From Kribbella capetownensis (lineage in GTDB: Bacteria > Actinomycetota > Actinomycetes > Propionibacteriales > Kribbellaceae), in NCBI RefSeq assembly GCF_004331485.1, contig NZ_SJKD01000006.1, forward strand, positions 124,001-188,000: a DNA stretch of 64,000 nt. Reading direction: 5' to 3'. This document shows, in pieces, positions 33,613-42,229 of the stretch. Under the pieces are notes generated by a model. That model made no database searches and was not told the origin of the DNA. It saw nothing but the letters and a program-made list of their open reading frames with translations. Numbering within the stretch: position 1 is the first letter of the stretch; each line of letters begins with the position of its first letter. A program made the translations under genes and the position numbers.

Positions 33613-34392
33613 ATGCCTTCGCACACGGATGACCTGCGGCTCGCCCACATCCTGGCCGACGACGCGGACTCGACCACGATGGACCGCTACAAGGCGCTCG
33701 ACCTGCACGTGGCCACCAAGCCGGATCTGTCTCCGGTGAGCGAGTCCGACAGCAGGGTCGAGGACGTGATGCGCAAGACGCTGGCCCGGGCCCGGCCGCG
33801 GGACGCGTTCGTGGGCGAGGAGGAAGGCACCACCGGCTGGGGCGTACGGCGCTGGGTGGTCGACCCGATCGACGGCACCAAGAACTACATCCGTGGCGTC
33901 CCGGTCTGGGCGACGCTGATCAGCCTGATGATCGAGGACCAGGTGGTCGTCGGAGTGGTGTCCGCCCCGGCGCTGGGCAAGCGCTGGTGGGCGTCGTACG
34001 GCGATGGAGCCTGGACCGGCCGCGCACTGATGTCCGCGCAGCCGTGCCGGGTCAGCGACGTGAGCCGGATCGAGGACGCGTCGCTGTCGTACGCCTCGCT
34101 CAAGGGCTGGGAGAAGATCGGCAAGAAGAACCAGTGGGCCGAGCTGATGGAGTCCTGCTGGCGGACCCGCGCGTACGGCGACTTCTGGTCGTACATGCTG
34201 GTCGCCGAAGGCGCGGTCGACATCGCCGCGGAGCCCGAGCTCAACCTGTACGACATGGCCGCGCTGGCGATCATCGTCGACGAGGCCGGCGGCAAGTTCA
34301 CCTCGGTCGACGGCACCCCCGGCCCGAACGGCGCGAACGCCATCGCCACCAACGGCCGCCTGCACGACGAGGTCCTCAAGCGCCTCGAGTGA
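33613..34392 (+). CDS. hisN: Histidinol-phosphatase (inositol monophosphatase family)
   Basis: 259 residues. IMPase motifs: Glu pair in AFVGEEEGTTGWG, WVVDPIDGTKNYIRG (metal ligands Asp-Ile-Asp, about 87-100) and a C-terminal ELNLYDMAALAIIVDEAGGKFT. The length and the ADSTTMDRYKALDLHVATKPDLSPVSESD N-terminus match the actinobacterial HisN group, which dephosphorylates histidinol phosphate in histidine synthesis. Alone on its strand; its last 17 bases overlap the convergent ECF42 gene. Confidence 0.9.
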   Translation: MPSHTDDLRLAHILADDADSTTMDRYKALDLHVATKPDLSPVSESDSRVEDVMRKTLARARPRDAFVGEEEGTTGWGVRRWVVDPIDGTKNYIRGVPVWATLISLMIEDQVVVGVVSAPALGKRWWASYGDGAWTGRALMSAQPCRVSDVSRIEDASLSYASLKGWEKIGKKNQWAELMESCWRTRAYGDFWSYMLVAEGAVDIAAEPELNLYDMAALAIIVDEAGGKFTSVDGTPGPNGANAIATNGRLHDEVLKRLE

Positions 34393-35593
34393 GCCTCCGC
34401 TGCAGGAACTCGGCCTCCACCGCGTTGCTCGTGAACGCCAGCGCCTCCTCGTACGCCGCGACCGCCTCCGTCCAGTTCCCGGTACGGCGCAACAGCTCGG
34501 CCCGCGTGGATGCGAGGTACGGATAGGTCGCCAGCGCCGGATCGTCGGCGAGCGAACGGAGTACCCGCAACGCCGCCTGCGGACCATCGACGTAGCTGAG
34601 CGCGACGACACGGTTCAGCGCGATCACCGGTGACGGCCAGCACGCCAGCAGCAGGTCGTACAGGCCGAGGATTTCGGGCCAGTCCGTGTCCTCCCAGCGC
34701 TCGGCCTCCGCATGCACCGCGGCGATGGCCGCCATCAGCCCGAACCGCCCCACCGGCCACCCCAGCGCTTCATGGACCAGGGTCAGTCCCTCAGCGATCA
34801 GCTCTCGGTCCCAGACCGCCCGATCCTGGTCCTCCATCAGCACCAACTGCCCGGCGGCATCAACCCGGGCCGCCTGTCGCGCCTGTGTCAGCAACAGCAG
34901 TGCGAGCAGCGCCGTCGCCTCGCCGCTGTCCGGCAGCAGCAGCCGCACCATCCGCGCCAGGTCAAGCCCTCGCCGCGCCAGATCCGGCCTGGCGAGCTCG
35001 TCACCGTCCGCCGCCGTGTGCCCGGCGGTGTAGACGAGATGTACGACGTCCAGCACGGTGTCGATGCGCTCCGGGAGATCGGCCGGCCGCGGGATCCGGT
35101 ACGGGATCCCGGACCGGGAGATCTTGTGCTTCGCGCGGGTGATCCGCGCCTGCATGGTGGCCTCCTTCACCAAGAACGCCTTGGCGATCTCCGCCGACGA
35201 CAATCCGCAGACCAGCCGCAGCGTGAGCGCGATCTGCGCCTCCTGCGCGAGCGCCGGGTGGCAGCACGTGAACACCAGTCGCAGCCGGTCGTCCGGGAAC
35301 ACTCCGTCGGAGTCCTCGACCGGATCCGGCATCAGTAGCGGCAGCTTCCGCCGTACGACGTCCGCATGCCGCCGCTGCTCGAGCGCACGCCGCGTGGCCA
35401 CCGTTGTCAGCCACGCTCCCGGTCGCGCCGGCACTCCTTGATCCCGCCAGTGCACCAGCGCCTTGGCGTACGCGTCCTGCACACAGTCCTCGGCCAGGTC
35501 CAGGTCGGCCGCCACCCGGGCCGTGGCGGCCAGGACGAAGGCCCACTCGCGTTCGTGGGCCTTCGCCACAGCCTCGGCGACGGTGTCAGCCAC
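34376..35593 (-). CDS. ECF42-type sigma factor with TPR-like C-terminal domain
   Basis: 405 residues from GTG 35593, which sits eight bases inside the YCII gene; the frame is open ten codons further but this start couples the two genes. Region 2: ARVAADLDLAEDCVQDAYAKALVHWRDQGVPARPGAWLTTVATRRAL; region 4: FTCCHPALAQEAQIALTLRLVCGLSSAEIAKAFLVKEATMQARITRAKHKI. The C-terminal 230 residues are the helical repeat extension that replaces an anti-sigma factor in this group (LALLLLTQARQAARVD, AIAAVHAEAERWEDTDWPEILGLYDLL). Partner of the upstream YCII protein. Confidence 0.92.
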   Translation of the reverse strand: MADTVAEAVAKAHEREWAFVLAATARVAADLDLAEDCVQDAYAKALVHWRDQGVPARPGAWLTTVATRRALEQRRHADVVRRKLPLLMPDPVEDSDGVFPDDRLRLVFTCCHPALAQEAQIALTLRLVCGLSSAEIAKAFLVKEATMQARITRAKHKISRSGIPYRIPRPADLPERIDTVLDVVHLVYTAGHTAADGDELARPDLARRGLDLARMVRLLLPDSGEATALLALLLLTQARQAARVDAAGQLVLMEDQDRAVWDRELIAEGLTLVHEALGWPVGRFGLMAAIAAVHAEAERWEDTDWPEILGLYDLLLACWPSPVIALNRVVALSYVDGPQAALRVLRSLADDPALATYPYLASTRAELLRRTGNWTEAVAAYEEALAFTSNAVEAEFLQRRLTRGA

Positions 35594-35933
35594 CGTTGAC
35601 GATGGGTCGCACCTCGACCCCACCCATCGGCGACGGCACCTGCTTGGCGATCTCCAGCGCCTCGTCCAGGTCAGCGGCCTCGATCAGGTAGTAGCCGCCC
35701 ATCACCTCTTTGGTCTCGGCGAACGTCCCGTCGGTGACCACGAACCCGCCGTTGCCGTCGCGGCGGATCGACGTCGCCGTACTGCTCTCCCCCAGCTGTG
35801 CACCGCCACGCAGCGCCGCCGAGTTGGCCGCGGCGAACTCCTGGTGCCGCAGGTGGTTCGCCTGCTCCGCCGGCGGGCCGGCCGCCGCCCACTTGGCCTC
35901 GTCGTCGTAGATCATCACCAGGTACTTGCCCAC
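35586..35933 (-). CDS. YCII/DGPF-domain protein, partner of the ECF42 sigma factor
   Basis: 115 residues from the GTG at 35933, chosen because GAGAGGTGA lies just upstream and the protein then begins with the family start GKYLVMIYDDEAKW. Features: HQEFAAANSAALRGGAQLGE, VVTDGTFAETKEVMGGYYLIEAADLDEALEIAKQVPS and a final VEVRPI. DGPF proteins accompany ECF42 factors in nearly every genome and may modulate them; the mechanism is not settled. Confidence 0.9.
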   Translation of the reverse strand: MGKYLVMIYDDEAKWAAAGPPAEQANHLRHQEFAAANSAALRGGAQLGESSTATSIRRDGNGGFVVTDGTFAETKEVMGGYYLIEAADLDEALEIAKQVPSPMGGVEVRPIVNGG

Positions 35934-36046
35934 TGATGTCACCTCTCTCATCGTCTGTCGGTTCCAGCATTCACCACTTCGATGCGCGACCCCGGCCCGG
36001 ATCGACACGACCGGCGGAGAATTTCCGGACCACGTAGGGTGGCGGC

Positions 36047-37333
36047 ATGCCCTTGACCTACCCCATCGCGGAGCAGACGCTGGACAACGGCTTACGCGTC
36101 GTCGTCAGCTCGGACCGCGCCGTCCCGATCGTCGCGGTGAACCTCTGGTACGACGTCGGATCGCGCCACGAGCCGGAGGGGCTGACCGGGTTCGCGCACC
36201 TGTTCGAGCACCTGATGTTCCAGGGATCGCGCAACGTCGCCTCCGGTCAGCACTTCAGCCTGCTGGAGAACGCCGGCGCCAGTCTGAACGCGAGCACGTT
36301 CTTCGACCGGACGAACTACTTCGAGTCACTGCCGAGCGGCGGGCTGGACCTGGCCCTGTGGCTCGAGGCGGACCGGATGGGCTACCTGCTCGACGCGGTC
36401 AACCAGGAGAACCTGGACAACCAGCGCGACGTGGTCAAGGAGGAGAAGCGGCAGAGCTACGACAACCGCCCGTACGGCGACTCGTACGAGCGGCTGGTCC
36501 GGCTCGCCTTCCCCGCGGACCACCCGTACGCGCACATGACGATCGGCTCGATGGCCGACCTGGACGCGGCGTCGGTCGAGGATGTACACGCGTTCTTCCG
36601 CAAGTACTACGGCCCGAACAACGCCGTCCTGACGATCGTCGGCGACGTCTCGGTCGAGGACGCGTTCGACGCCGCCAAGCGGTACTTCGGTCACCTGCCG
36701 GCCATCCCGCAGCCGCCGGCCGCGCCGGACGGCACGATCGGCCCGCTCACCGAAGTACACCGCGACGACGTTGTCTCCGACGTACCGTCCGACCTGGTCA
36801 CGATGATGTTCCGGCTGCCCATGGACGGCACGCCGGAGCTGGACGCGGCCGGGCTCGCGCTCGACGTCCTCGCCGCCGGGCAGAGCGGCCGGCTGAACCG
36901 GAGGCTGGTCCGCGACGAGCAGATCGCGCAGTCGGTCTCGGGCGGCGCGCTGCCGCTGATCGGCGGTGTGTCGTTCGGCACGCTGACCGGCATCGCCTCT
37001 GACGGCGTGGACCTGCAGAAGGTCGAGGACGCGCTGCTCGAGGAGGTCGAGAAGCTCGCCGAGGAGGGCGTCACCGAGGACGAGCTGGCGACCGTGCAGG
37101 CACAGGCGGAGCGGGACTGGCTGGAGCAGCTGTCCACGTGCGCCGGCCGGGCCGACGAGATCTCCCACCACGCGCTGCTGTTCGGCGATCCGAACCGGAT
37201 CAACACCCGCATCGATCAAGTCCGTGCGGTGACAGTGGAGCAGGTGCAGGCGGCCGCGGCGCAGTGGATCCGCGCCGCCGGACGTGTGGAGGTCGCTTAC
37301 CGCCGGTCGGAGAACGCAGGAGAGCAGGCATGA
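36047..37333 (+). CDS. M16 zinc peptidase, catalytic subunit
   Basis: 428 residues. Inverted zinc motif HLFEHLMFQGS (HxxEH, residues about 52-56), with the distal Glu in LDNQRDVVKEEKRQSYDNRPYG. Two homologous M16 halves: catalytic domain to about 210, second domain after. No signal peptide. ATG with GTAGGG upstream. Its stop overlaps the start of the non-catalytic paralogue by four bases, the usual heterodimer arrangement. Confidence 0.92.
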   Translation: MPLTYPIAEQTLDNGLRVVVSSDRAVPIVAVNLWYDVGSRHEPEGLTGFAHLFEHLMFQGSRNVASGQHFSLLENAGASLNASTFFDRTNYFESLPSGGLDLALWLEADRMGYLLDAVNQENLDNQRDVVKEEKRQSYDNRPYGDSYERLVRLAFPADHPYAHMTIGSMADLDAASVEDVHAFFRKYYGPNNAVLTIVGDVSVEDAFDAAKRYFGHLPAIPQPPAAPDGTIGPLTEVHRDDVVSDVPSDLVTMMFRLPMDGTPELDAAGLALDVLAAGQSGRLNRRLVRDEQIAQSVSGGALPLIGGVSFGTLTGIASDGVDLQKVEDALLEEVEKLAEEGVTEDELATVQAQAERDWLEQLSTCAGRADEISHHALLFGDPNRINTRIDQVRAVTVEQVQAAAAQWIRAAGRVEVAYRRSENAGEQA

Positions 37334-38679
37334 ACCAGGTTCTGACCACCCCACCGGCCGTCGGTGCGCCGCGCCCGTGGAAGTTCCCCGAGGCCACCAC
37401 GACGACGACCAGCTCCGGTTCCCCGGTGCACGTCTTCGATCGCCCTGGCCAGTACGTCGCCACCGTCCGCGTGACGATCGCGATGCCGCTGCTCGCGGAA
37501 CCGCGAGAGCTCGAGGGCGTCGCCACGATCATGTCCCGCACCCTCGACGAGGGCACCGAACTGCGCTCGGCCAACGAGTTCGCGGCCGCCCTCGAGCGGC
37601 ACGGAGCGGCGTACGGCGTGGATGTCAGCTCGGACGCCTTGCACGTGGAGATCTCGGTCCCGGTGTCGCACCTGGCGCCGGCGGTGCAGCTGCTCGCGGA
37701 GGCGGTCACCCGGCCCGCGTTCAACCAGGCCGACGTCGGCCGGCACGTGACGATCCGGCTCGGCGAGATCAACCAGGAGCGAGCCAACGCCGGCTACCGG
37801 GCCCGCGAGGCCTTCTCGGGCCACCTGTTCGACCCGTCGACGCGACGGTCCCGGCCGACCGCCGGCACCCCGGACACGATCCGCCCGCTGACCAACGCGC
37901 AGGTCGCCGACTTCTACCGGCGCAACATCGGCCCGGAGCGCGCGCAGATGCTGTTCGCGGGAGACGCGACCGGCGTCGACGTGGCCGGCATCATCGACGA
38001 GGCCTTCGGCGGCTGGACGTCGACCGCCGGTACTGCGCTGGATACGCCCGAGCCGCTGTACCTCGTGGGCAACCGGGTCGTGCTGGTCGACCGGCCGGGA
38101 TCGGTGCAGAGCCAGTTGCTCATCGGCTGCGCCGGACCGGACCGTCGCGACCCCGCGTGGGGCGCGGCCGCAGTCGCGAACCACGTCGTCGGCGGCACGA
38201 TCACCTCCCGGGTGGACACCGTGCTGCGCGAGGAGAAGGGCTACACCTACGGCACGCGGACCAGCTTCGCGGCGCCCCGCAAGGGTGGGACCTTCAGCCT
38301 CGGCGGCGCCGTACGCACCGAGGTGACCGGTGCCGCGATCGGTGACGCACTGCGGATCCTGCGCGAGGCCCGCGACGGGCTGACCGAGCAGGAGGTCCAG
38401 GAGGCGAAGGACAGCCTGATCCGGACCGCCCCGCTGCGGTACGAGCAGGCCGATTCCGTGGCCCAGCAGGTCGGCAGCAACATCGCGAACGGCGTACCGA
38501 TCGACTTCGCCGACACCTACCTGACCCAGATCGCCGCCACCACCGCGGCCGAAGCCTCCGAGGCGTACCGGCGGTATGTGGGAACCGACGGGCTACTGGT
38601 CGTCGTCGTAGGGGAAGCCAAGGAAGTTCGTCCCCAGCTCGCGGAGCTGGACCTGGGTGAACTGATCGACGTGAGCTGA
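37330..38679 (+). CDS. M16 peptidase-like protein, non-catalytic subunit
   Basis: 449 residues from the ATG at 37330 that overlaps the catalytic subunit's stop. The HxxEH site is absent; its place reads LEGVATIMSRTLDEGT. The C-terminal domain keeps the Arg/Tyr pair that positions substrates in the partner's cavity (SRVDTVLREEKGYTYGTRT). Together the two chains should form a closed clamshell peptidase like other bacterial M16B heterodimers. Confidence 0.9.
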   Translation: MNQVLTTPPAVGAPRPWKFPEATTTTTSSGSPVHVFDRPGQYVATVRVTIAMPLLAEPRELEGVATIMSRTLDEGTELRSANEFAAALERHGAAYGVDVSSDALHVEISVPVSHLAPAVQLLAEAVTRPAFNQADVGRHVTIRLGEINQERANAGYRAREAFSGHLFDPSTRRSRPTAGTPDTIRPLTNAQVADFYRRNIGPERAQMLFAGDATGVDVAGIIDEAFGGWTSTAGTALDTPEPLYLVGNRVVLVDRPGSVQSQLLIGCAGPDRRDPAWGAAAVANHVVGGTITSRVDTVLREEKGYTYGTRTSFAAPRKGGTFSLGGAVRTEVTGAAIGDALRILREARDGLTEQEVQEAKDSLIRTAPLRYEQADSVAQQVGSNIANGVPIDFADTYLTQIAATTAAEASEAYRRYVGTDGLLVVVVGEAKEVRPQLAELDLGELIDVS

Positions 38680-38730
38680 GGACATCCGTTGCTCCTCTGC
38701 TCAGCGTCTGGCCCTGAGTAGAGGAGCACG

Positions 38731-39096
38731 ATGATGTCGTTCGCCGAACGTCCCACCGACGCGACGGACCGCACGCACACGTTCTGGCCGGCGTACCCGG
38801 TCCAGCCCGGCTTCCCGGACCGGCCGGCGTACGGCATCCTGCAGGACCACTCGCAGGCCACCGTCTCGCTCGTCCTCGGCGCAATCGCGCTGTGCACCGG
38901 CTTCGTGTTCCTCTCGCCGGTGGCCTGGTGGCTCGGCAACCAGGCCCTCGCCGAGATCGACGCCTCGCCGGGCGTCTACAACAACCGCGGCATGGCCCAG
39001 GCCGGCCAGATCTGCGGCATGATCGGCACCGCCCTCCTGGCCGTCGGCCTGCTGTTCCTCGTGGTCATGGTCATCGTGCTCTTGGCCGCCGCCTGA
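38731..39096 (+). CDS. DUF4190 small membrane protein
   Basis: 121 residues. Two membrane helices (ATVSLVLGAIALCTGFVFLSPVAWWLG and GQICGMIGTALLAVGLLFLVVMVIVLLAA) around the DUF4190 loop GNQALAEIDASPGVYNNRGMAQAG. The N-terminal 40 residues are cytoplasmic and proline-rich. ATG with GTAGAGGAG upstream. Its stop is one base from the stop of the first of three convergent septum-formation-type paralogues that share the same architecture. Confidence 0.85.
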   Translation: MMSFAERPTDATDRTHTFWPAYPVQPGFPDRPAYGILQDHSQATVSLVLGAIALCTGFVFLSPVAWWLGNQALAEIDASPGVYNNRGMAQAGQICGMIGTALLAVGLLFLVVMVIVLLAAA

Positions 39097-39097
39097 C

Positions 39098-39796
39098 TCA
39101 CTGCCCCACCAGCAGGCAGGTGACAGTCCGGTCGCCCTTCTGCCAGGAGTCCTGACTCGGCCGGACGACAAAGACGCGCGACGGCGTGTTGACCTGTTCC
39201 TTCGAGGCGATCCACCGATTCCAGCATCCCGCCTCCGCCGGCTTCCGCATCACCTCGTCGCCGAGCCACGAACCGTCCGGCATCGCGAACCGAGCGAACA
39301 CCCGGCCGCCGTTGGGCTGGTCACACGGCTTCACGGCAACGTCCTTGATCTCCCCCTGCGGCAGCTCCCCGACACAGTCCCCGACCTCGAGCTTGCTCCC
39401 CGGCGTCACCGGCTCTCGCGCCGTGTGCGCCGCTGAGTCCGGATCGATCCGGTCCAGGAAATGATTGAGGATCTTCAGGTCGACAGACATCCAGACGGCA
39501 GCGATCACGAACCCGGTGATCGCGATCCGCGCGCCCTGCTCGCCGCGCTTCCTCGCCTGGTCCATCGCCTTGATCCCGAGCGGGATGCTGACCGGGACAA
39601 GCCCGACGATGGCGAGGACGAGCGACAGCACTGCCTTCCTGTTGGTCGGCCTGAGCCCCGCCGAGACCGGCGGCATGTTCGGGAACGGCGGCGGGCCGGG
39701 CTCCGACGTGGCGCGCTGGTCGCGCGGTGGCGGGCCGGATTCCGGGGTCTCGGCCGGGGGCCGGGCGCTGTATTCCGGGAACTTCGGATGACTCAT
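39098..39796 (-). CDS. Septum-formation-type membrane protein, copy 1
   Basis: 232 residues. Proline-rich cytoplasmic N-terminus with FPEYSARPP, two membrane helices of DUF4190 type (AVLSLVLAIVGLVPVSIPLG and GARIAITGFVIAAVWMSV), then an extracellular domain that starts KLEVGDCVGELPQGEIKDVAVKPCDQPNGGRVFA and ends DRTVTCLLVGQ. The cysteine pattern GDCV...PC...GC..RW...TC is that of the septum_form domain of actinobacteria. Last of three tandem paralogues on this strand. Confidence 0.85.
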   Translation of the reverse strand: MSHPKFPEYSARPPAETPESGPPPRDQRATSEPGPPPFPNMPPVSAGLRPTNRKAVLSLVLAIVGLVPVSIPLGIKAMDQARKRGEQGARIAITGFVIAAVWMSVDLKILNHFLDRIDPDSAAHTAREPVTPGSKLEVGDCVGELPQGEIKDVAVKPCDQPNGGRVFARFAMPDGSWLGDEVMRKPAEAGCWNRWIASKEQVNTPSRVFVVRPSQDSWQKGDRTVTCLLVGQ

Positions 39797-39820
39797 GCTT
39801 CCCCCAGGAAGGTGTTGTTC

Positions 39821-40525
39821 CTACTGCGGTGTGAGCAGGCAGGTGACGCCGCGGTCCCCCAACCGCCAGGTCTGCTCAGTCGGTCCCAGGACGAAGATGT
39901 TCGACGGCTGCTCGGCCTGCTCCCTCGAAGCGGACCACCGATCCCAGCAGCCGTTCCTCACCTGCTGCCGGACTGGCTCCTGCCCCGGCCACGGTCCCGC
40001 CGGCAAGACGAACAGGGCGAACACCCGCCCTCCGTTCGGCTGATCGCACGGCGTCACAGTGACCTGCCTGACAGCCCCTTCCTCCAGCTTCGCCACGCAG
40101 TCGCCGACCTTGAGCTCCTGCGGTCGCGTGGCCTGAGACGTCGTCACCTGCCCCGCCGCCAAGTCCCGATCCGACTCGTCGCTGTCGGTCGCGCCAACCC
40201 ACACCACGAGGCCAACGATCCACAGCCCGGAGACCGCCAAGGCGGCGATCGCCTTCCCCTTCCCGGTCTGGTTACGACCCGCGATCCGGACCAGCGAGGC
40301 GATCGCCATCGGGATGCTGATCAGGACAGCACCGAGGCACCCGAAGACCAGGGCCACCATCGCCAACGTGCTGCTTCCACCCGGTGGCAGCCCTTCGATC
40401 GGCCGCATGTTCGGCAACGGTCCGTCGCCGCCACGCTTGCGCCGCGCGCCGCGGTCCCGCTTCGCGCCGCCGGTTTGCGGACGGGCGGCGTACTCCGGGA
40501 ACTTCGGCTCTTGCGGATAACTCAC
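39821..40525 (-). CDS. Septum-formation-type membrane protein, copy 2
   Basis: 234 residues, same plan as its neighbours: PKFPEYAARP N-terminus, basic stretch RDRGARRKRGG, helices STLAMVALVFGCLGAVLISIPMAIASL and GKAIAALAVSGLWIVGLVVWVGA, then KVGDCVAKLEEGAVRQVTVTPCDQPNGGRVFALF and a final DRGVTCLLTPQ. The flank before its start (a C-rich tract and CAGGAGTGTG) resembles the flank of copy 1, showing that the whole transcription unit was duplicated. Confidence 0.85.
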   Translation of the reverse strand: MSYPQEPKFPEYAARPQTGGAKRDRGARRKRGGDGPLPNMRPIEGLPPGGSSTLAMVALVFGCLGAVLISIPMAIASLVRIAGRNQTGKGKAIAALAVSGLWIVGLVVWVGATDSDESDRDLAAGQVTTSQATRPQELKVGDCVAKLEEGAVRQVTVTPCDQPNGGRVFALFVLPAGPWPGQEPVRQQVRNGCWDRWSASREQAEQPSNIFVLGPTEQTWRLGDRGVTCLLTPQ

Positions 40526-40553
40526 GTCTCCCCCCAGGAGTGTGTGTTGGTTC

Positions 40554-41435
40554 CTACTTCGGTGTGAGCAGGCAGGTGGTGCCGCGGTCGCCCAGGCTCC
40601 AGCCGTCCTCGGTCGGGTGCAGGTAGAAGATGCTGGAATCCGCGGAAGCCTGCTGCTTGGATACCTTCCAGCGGCTGGTGCAACCGTTCTCGGCCGCCGT
40701 CTGGACCGCGGTCAGACCCGGCCAGTCCCCCGCCGGCAGGTCGAAGACAGCGAAGATCTTACCGCCGGTGGGCTGATCGCACGGTACGACCTTGATGTTC
40801 GCGACCTCGCCCTCGTTGATCTCGCTCACGCAGTCGCCGACCCGGAGCTTGTCGGGCCTGGTGTTCTGCGTCGTCGTGACCTGTCCGGAGGCGTCCCGGT
40901 CCGGCTCACCGTCGCCGAACACGGCGATCGCGACCACGATGCCGACCAGCCAGAGGCCGGAGACGGCCAGCCCGGCGATGGCCAGACCTTTGCCCTTCTG
41001 GCCCTTCTTCGGGATCTGGGTCAGCGCGACGATGCCGAGAATGATGCTGATCAGGATGCCGCCGAGCACCCCGAAGATCAGCGAAAGGATCGCCGGCACA
41101 CTCGTCTTCTGCGGCTGCCCCGGATAAGGCCCCGGCATGCCGGGGTACGGCGCCTGCCCGCCGTACTGCGCTCCCGGGTACTGCTGTCCGGGATACGGCT
41201 GACCCTGGTACGGCGGTTGCCCCGCATATCCGGGCTGCCCGAAACCCGCTTGGCCCGGCCCCGGTTGCCCGATCCCAGGCTGCCCCGGCCCCGACTGCCC
41301 GGGGTGCTGCGGTGCACCGTACGGGTTCTGCTGTGGCGATCCGCCGTACTGGGGTTGCTGCGGTGTGCCGCCGTGCGGGGGCTGCCCGGGGGACGGCGTA
41401 CCGGAGTCACCGTCCGTGGGATGTGTCGGATCCAT
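40554..41435 (-). CDS. Septum-formation-type membrane protein, copy 3, with Gly/Gln/Pro-rich tail
   Basis: 293 residues. The N-terminal 115 residues are low-complexity repeats of PGQ, GQP and YPG units, cytoplasmic. Two helices (SVPAILSLIFGVLGGILISIILGIVAL and GLAIAGLAVSGLWLVGIVVAIAVFG) and the domain LRVGDCVSEINEGEVANIKVVPCDQPTGGKIFAVF...DRGTTCLLTPK follow. Closest to copy 2 in the domain. As the first gene of the row and the one with the longest N-terminus, it may be the ancestral copy. Confidence 0.85.
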   Translation of the reverse strand: MDPTHPTDGDSGTPSPGQPPHGGTPQQPQYGGSPQQNPYGAPQHPGQSGPGQPGIGQPGPGQAGFGQPGYAGQPPYQGQPYPGQQYPGAQYGGQAPYPGMPGPYPGQPQKTSVPAILSLIFGVLGGILISIILGIVALTQIPKKGQKGKGLAIAGLAVSGLWLVGIVVAIAVFGDGEPDRDASGQVTTTQNTRPDKLRVGDCVSEINEGEVANIKVVPCDQPTGGKIFAVFDLPAGDWPGLTAVQTAAENGCTSRWKVSKQQASADSSIFYLHPTEDGWSLGDRGTTCLLTPK

Positions 41436-41474
41436 GCACGGACTGTAGTCCCCAGCCGGGGGCTTTTCGGTCGA

Positions 41475-41900
41475 TCAGCTGGAGATGTAGTTGGACAGTT
41501 GCTCCCGTTCGAACTCGAGCTCACCGATCCGGGACTTCACCACGTCACCGATGCTGACCAGTCCGGACAAGGCCCCGTCGACCACGACCGGCACGTGCCG
41601 GATCCGGTGCTCGGTCATCAGCCGCATCAGGTTGTCGATCAGTTCGTCCGGCGTACAGGTGCGGACCTCGGCGGTCATGATCGCGCTGACCCGGACGTCG
41701 CCCGCCTCAGGGGTGCCGTTCCACAGCCGCACGATGTCGCGCTCGGAGACGATGCCGGCCACCGACGACCCGTCCGGGCTGACCACGACCGCGCCGATGT
41801 TGTGTTCGGCCAGCAGTGCGAGCAGTTCGGTGACAGTGGCTTCTGGGGAGATGGTGACGACCTGGTTGCCCTTGCCGCGCAGTACGTCGTTGATCTTCAC
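41475..41900 (-). CDS. Two-CBS-domain protein
   Basis: 141 residues from the GTG at 41900, chosen for the AGGAGG eight bases upstream; the longer frame has no ribosome-binding site. Pair of CBS domains: KGNQVVTISPEATVTELLALLAEHNIGAVVVSPDGSSVAGIVSERDIVR and VRTCTPDELIDNLMRLMTEHRIRHVPVVVDGALSGLVSIGDVVK. It forms a single Bateman module without an effector domain, likely an adenine-nucleotide sensor. The same stand-alone type is hypoxia-induced in mycobacteria. Confidence 0.9.
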   Translation of the reverse strand: MKINDVLRGKGNQVVTISPEATVTELLALLAEHNIGAVVVSPDGSSVAGIVSERDIVRLWNGTPEAGDVRVSAIMTAEVRTCTPDELIDNLMRLMTEHRIRHVPVVVDGALSGLVSIGDVVKSRIGELEFEREQLSNYISS

Positions 41901-42229
41901 GGAGCCTCCTGCAGGATCGAAGGACCAATACCCCAAGGTAGCGAAATCCACCCGCATCCGGCAGCCCTCGCCTGTCACCCCCCGTGACAACGATGGACAA
42001 CCAGTAACAGGAATTCAGGCTTCCTGTCTGGCGGTGTGCAGCTCGACAGGTAGTGCACCTGTGAGACGGCGTACACGGAGACGCACACGCACTCAACTGC
42101 ACTGCCATCGGACCGATACCTCCTGTCGATCTGCACGCCGACTTCCAGAACAAGCCACGGATCAGTCACACAGCGGCGAGCGTCCGCCGGCGACGCAGCG
42201 TGAGCTGTGGGCGCACGTAAGGTTGGGGG
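41901..42229. other. Non-coding region between divergent CBS and membrane-protein genes
   Basis: About 330 bases with no supported gene. One small inverted repeat is visible, TGTCAC-N5-GTGACA at 41973-41989, about 75 bases upstream of the CBS start and a possible operator. No tRNA or clear promoter pair is seen. Confidence 0.5.
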
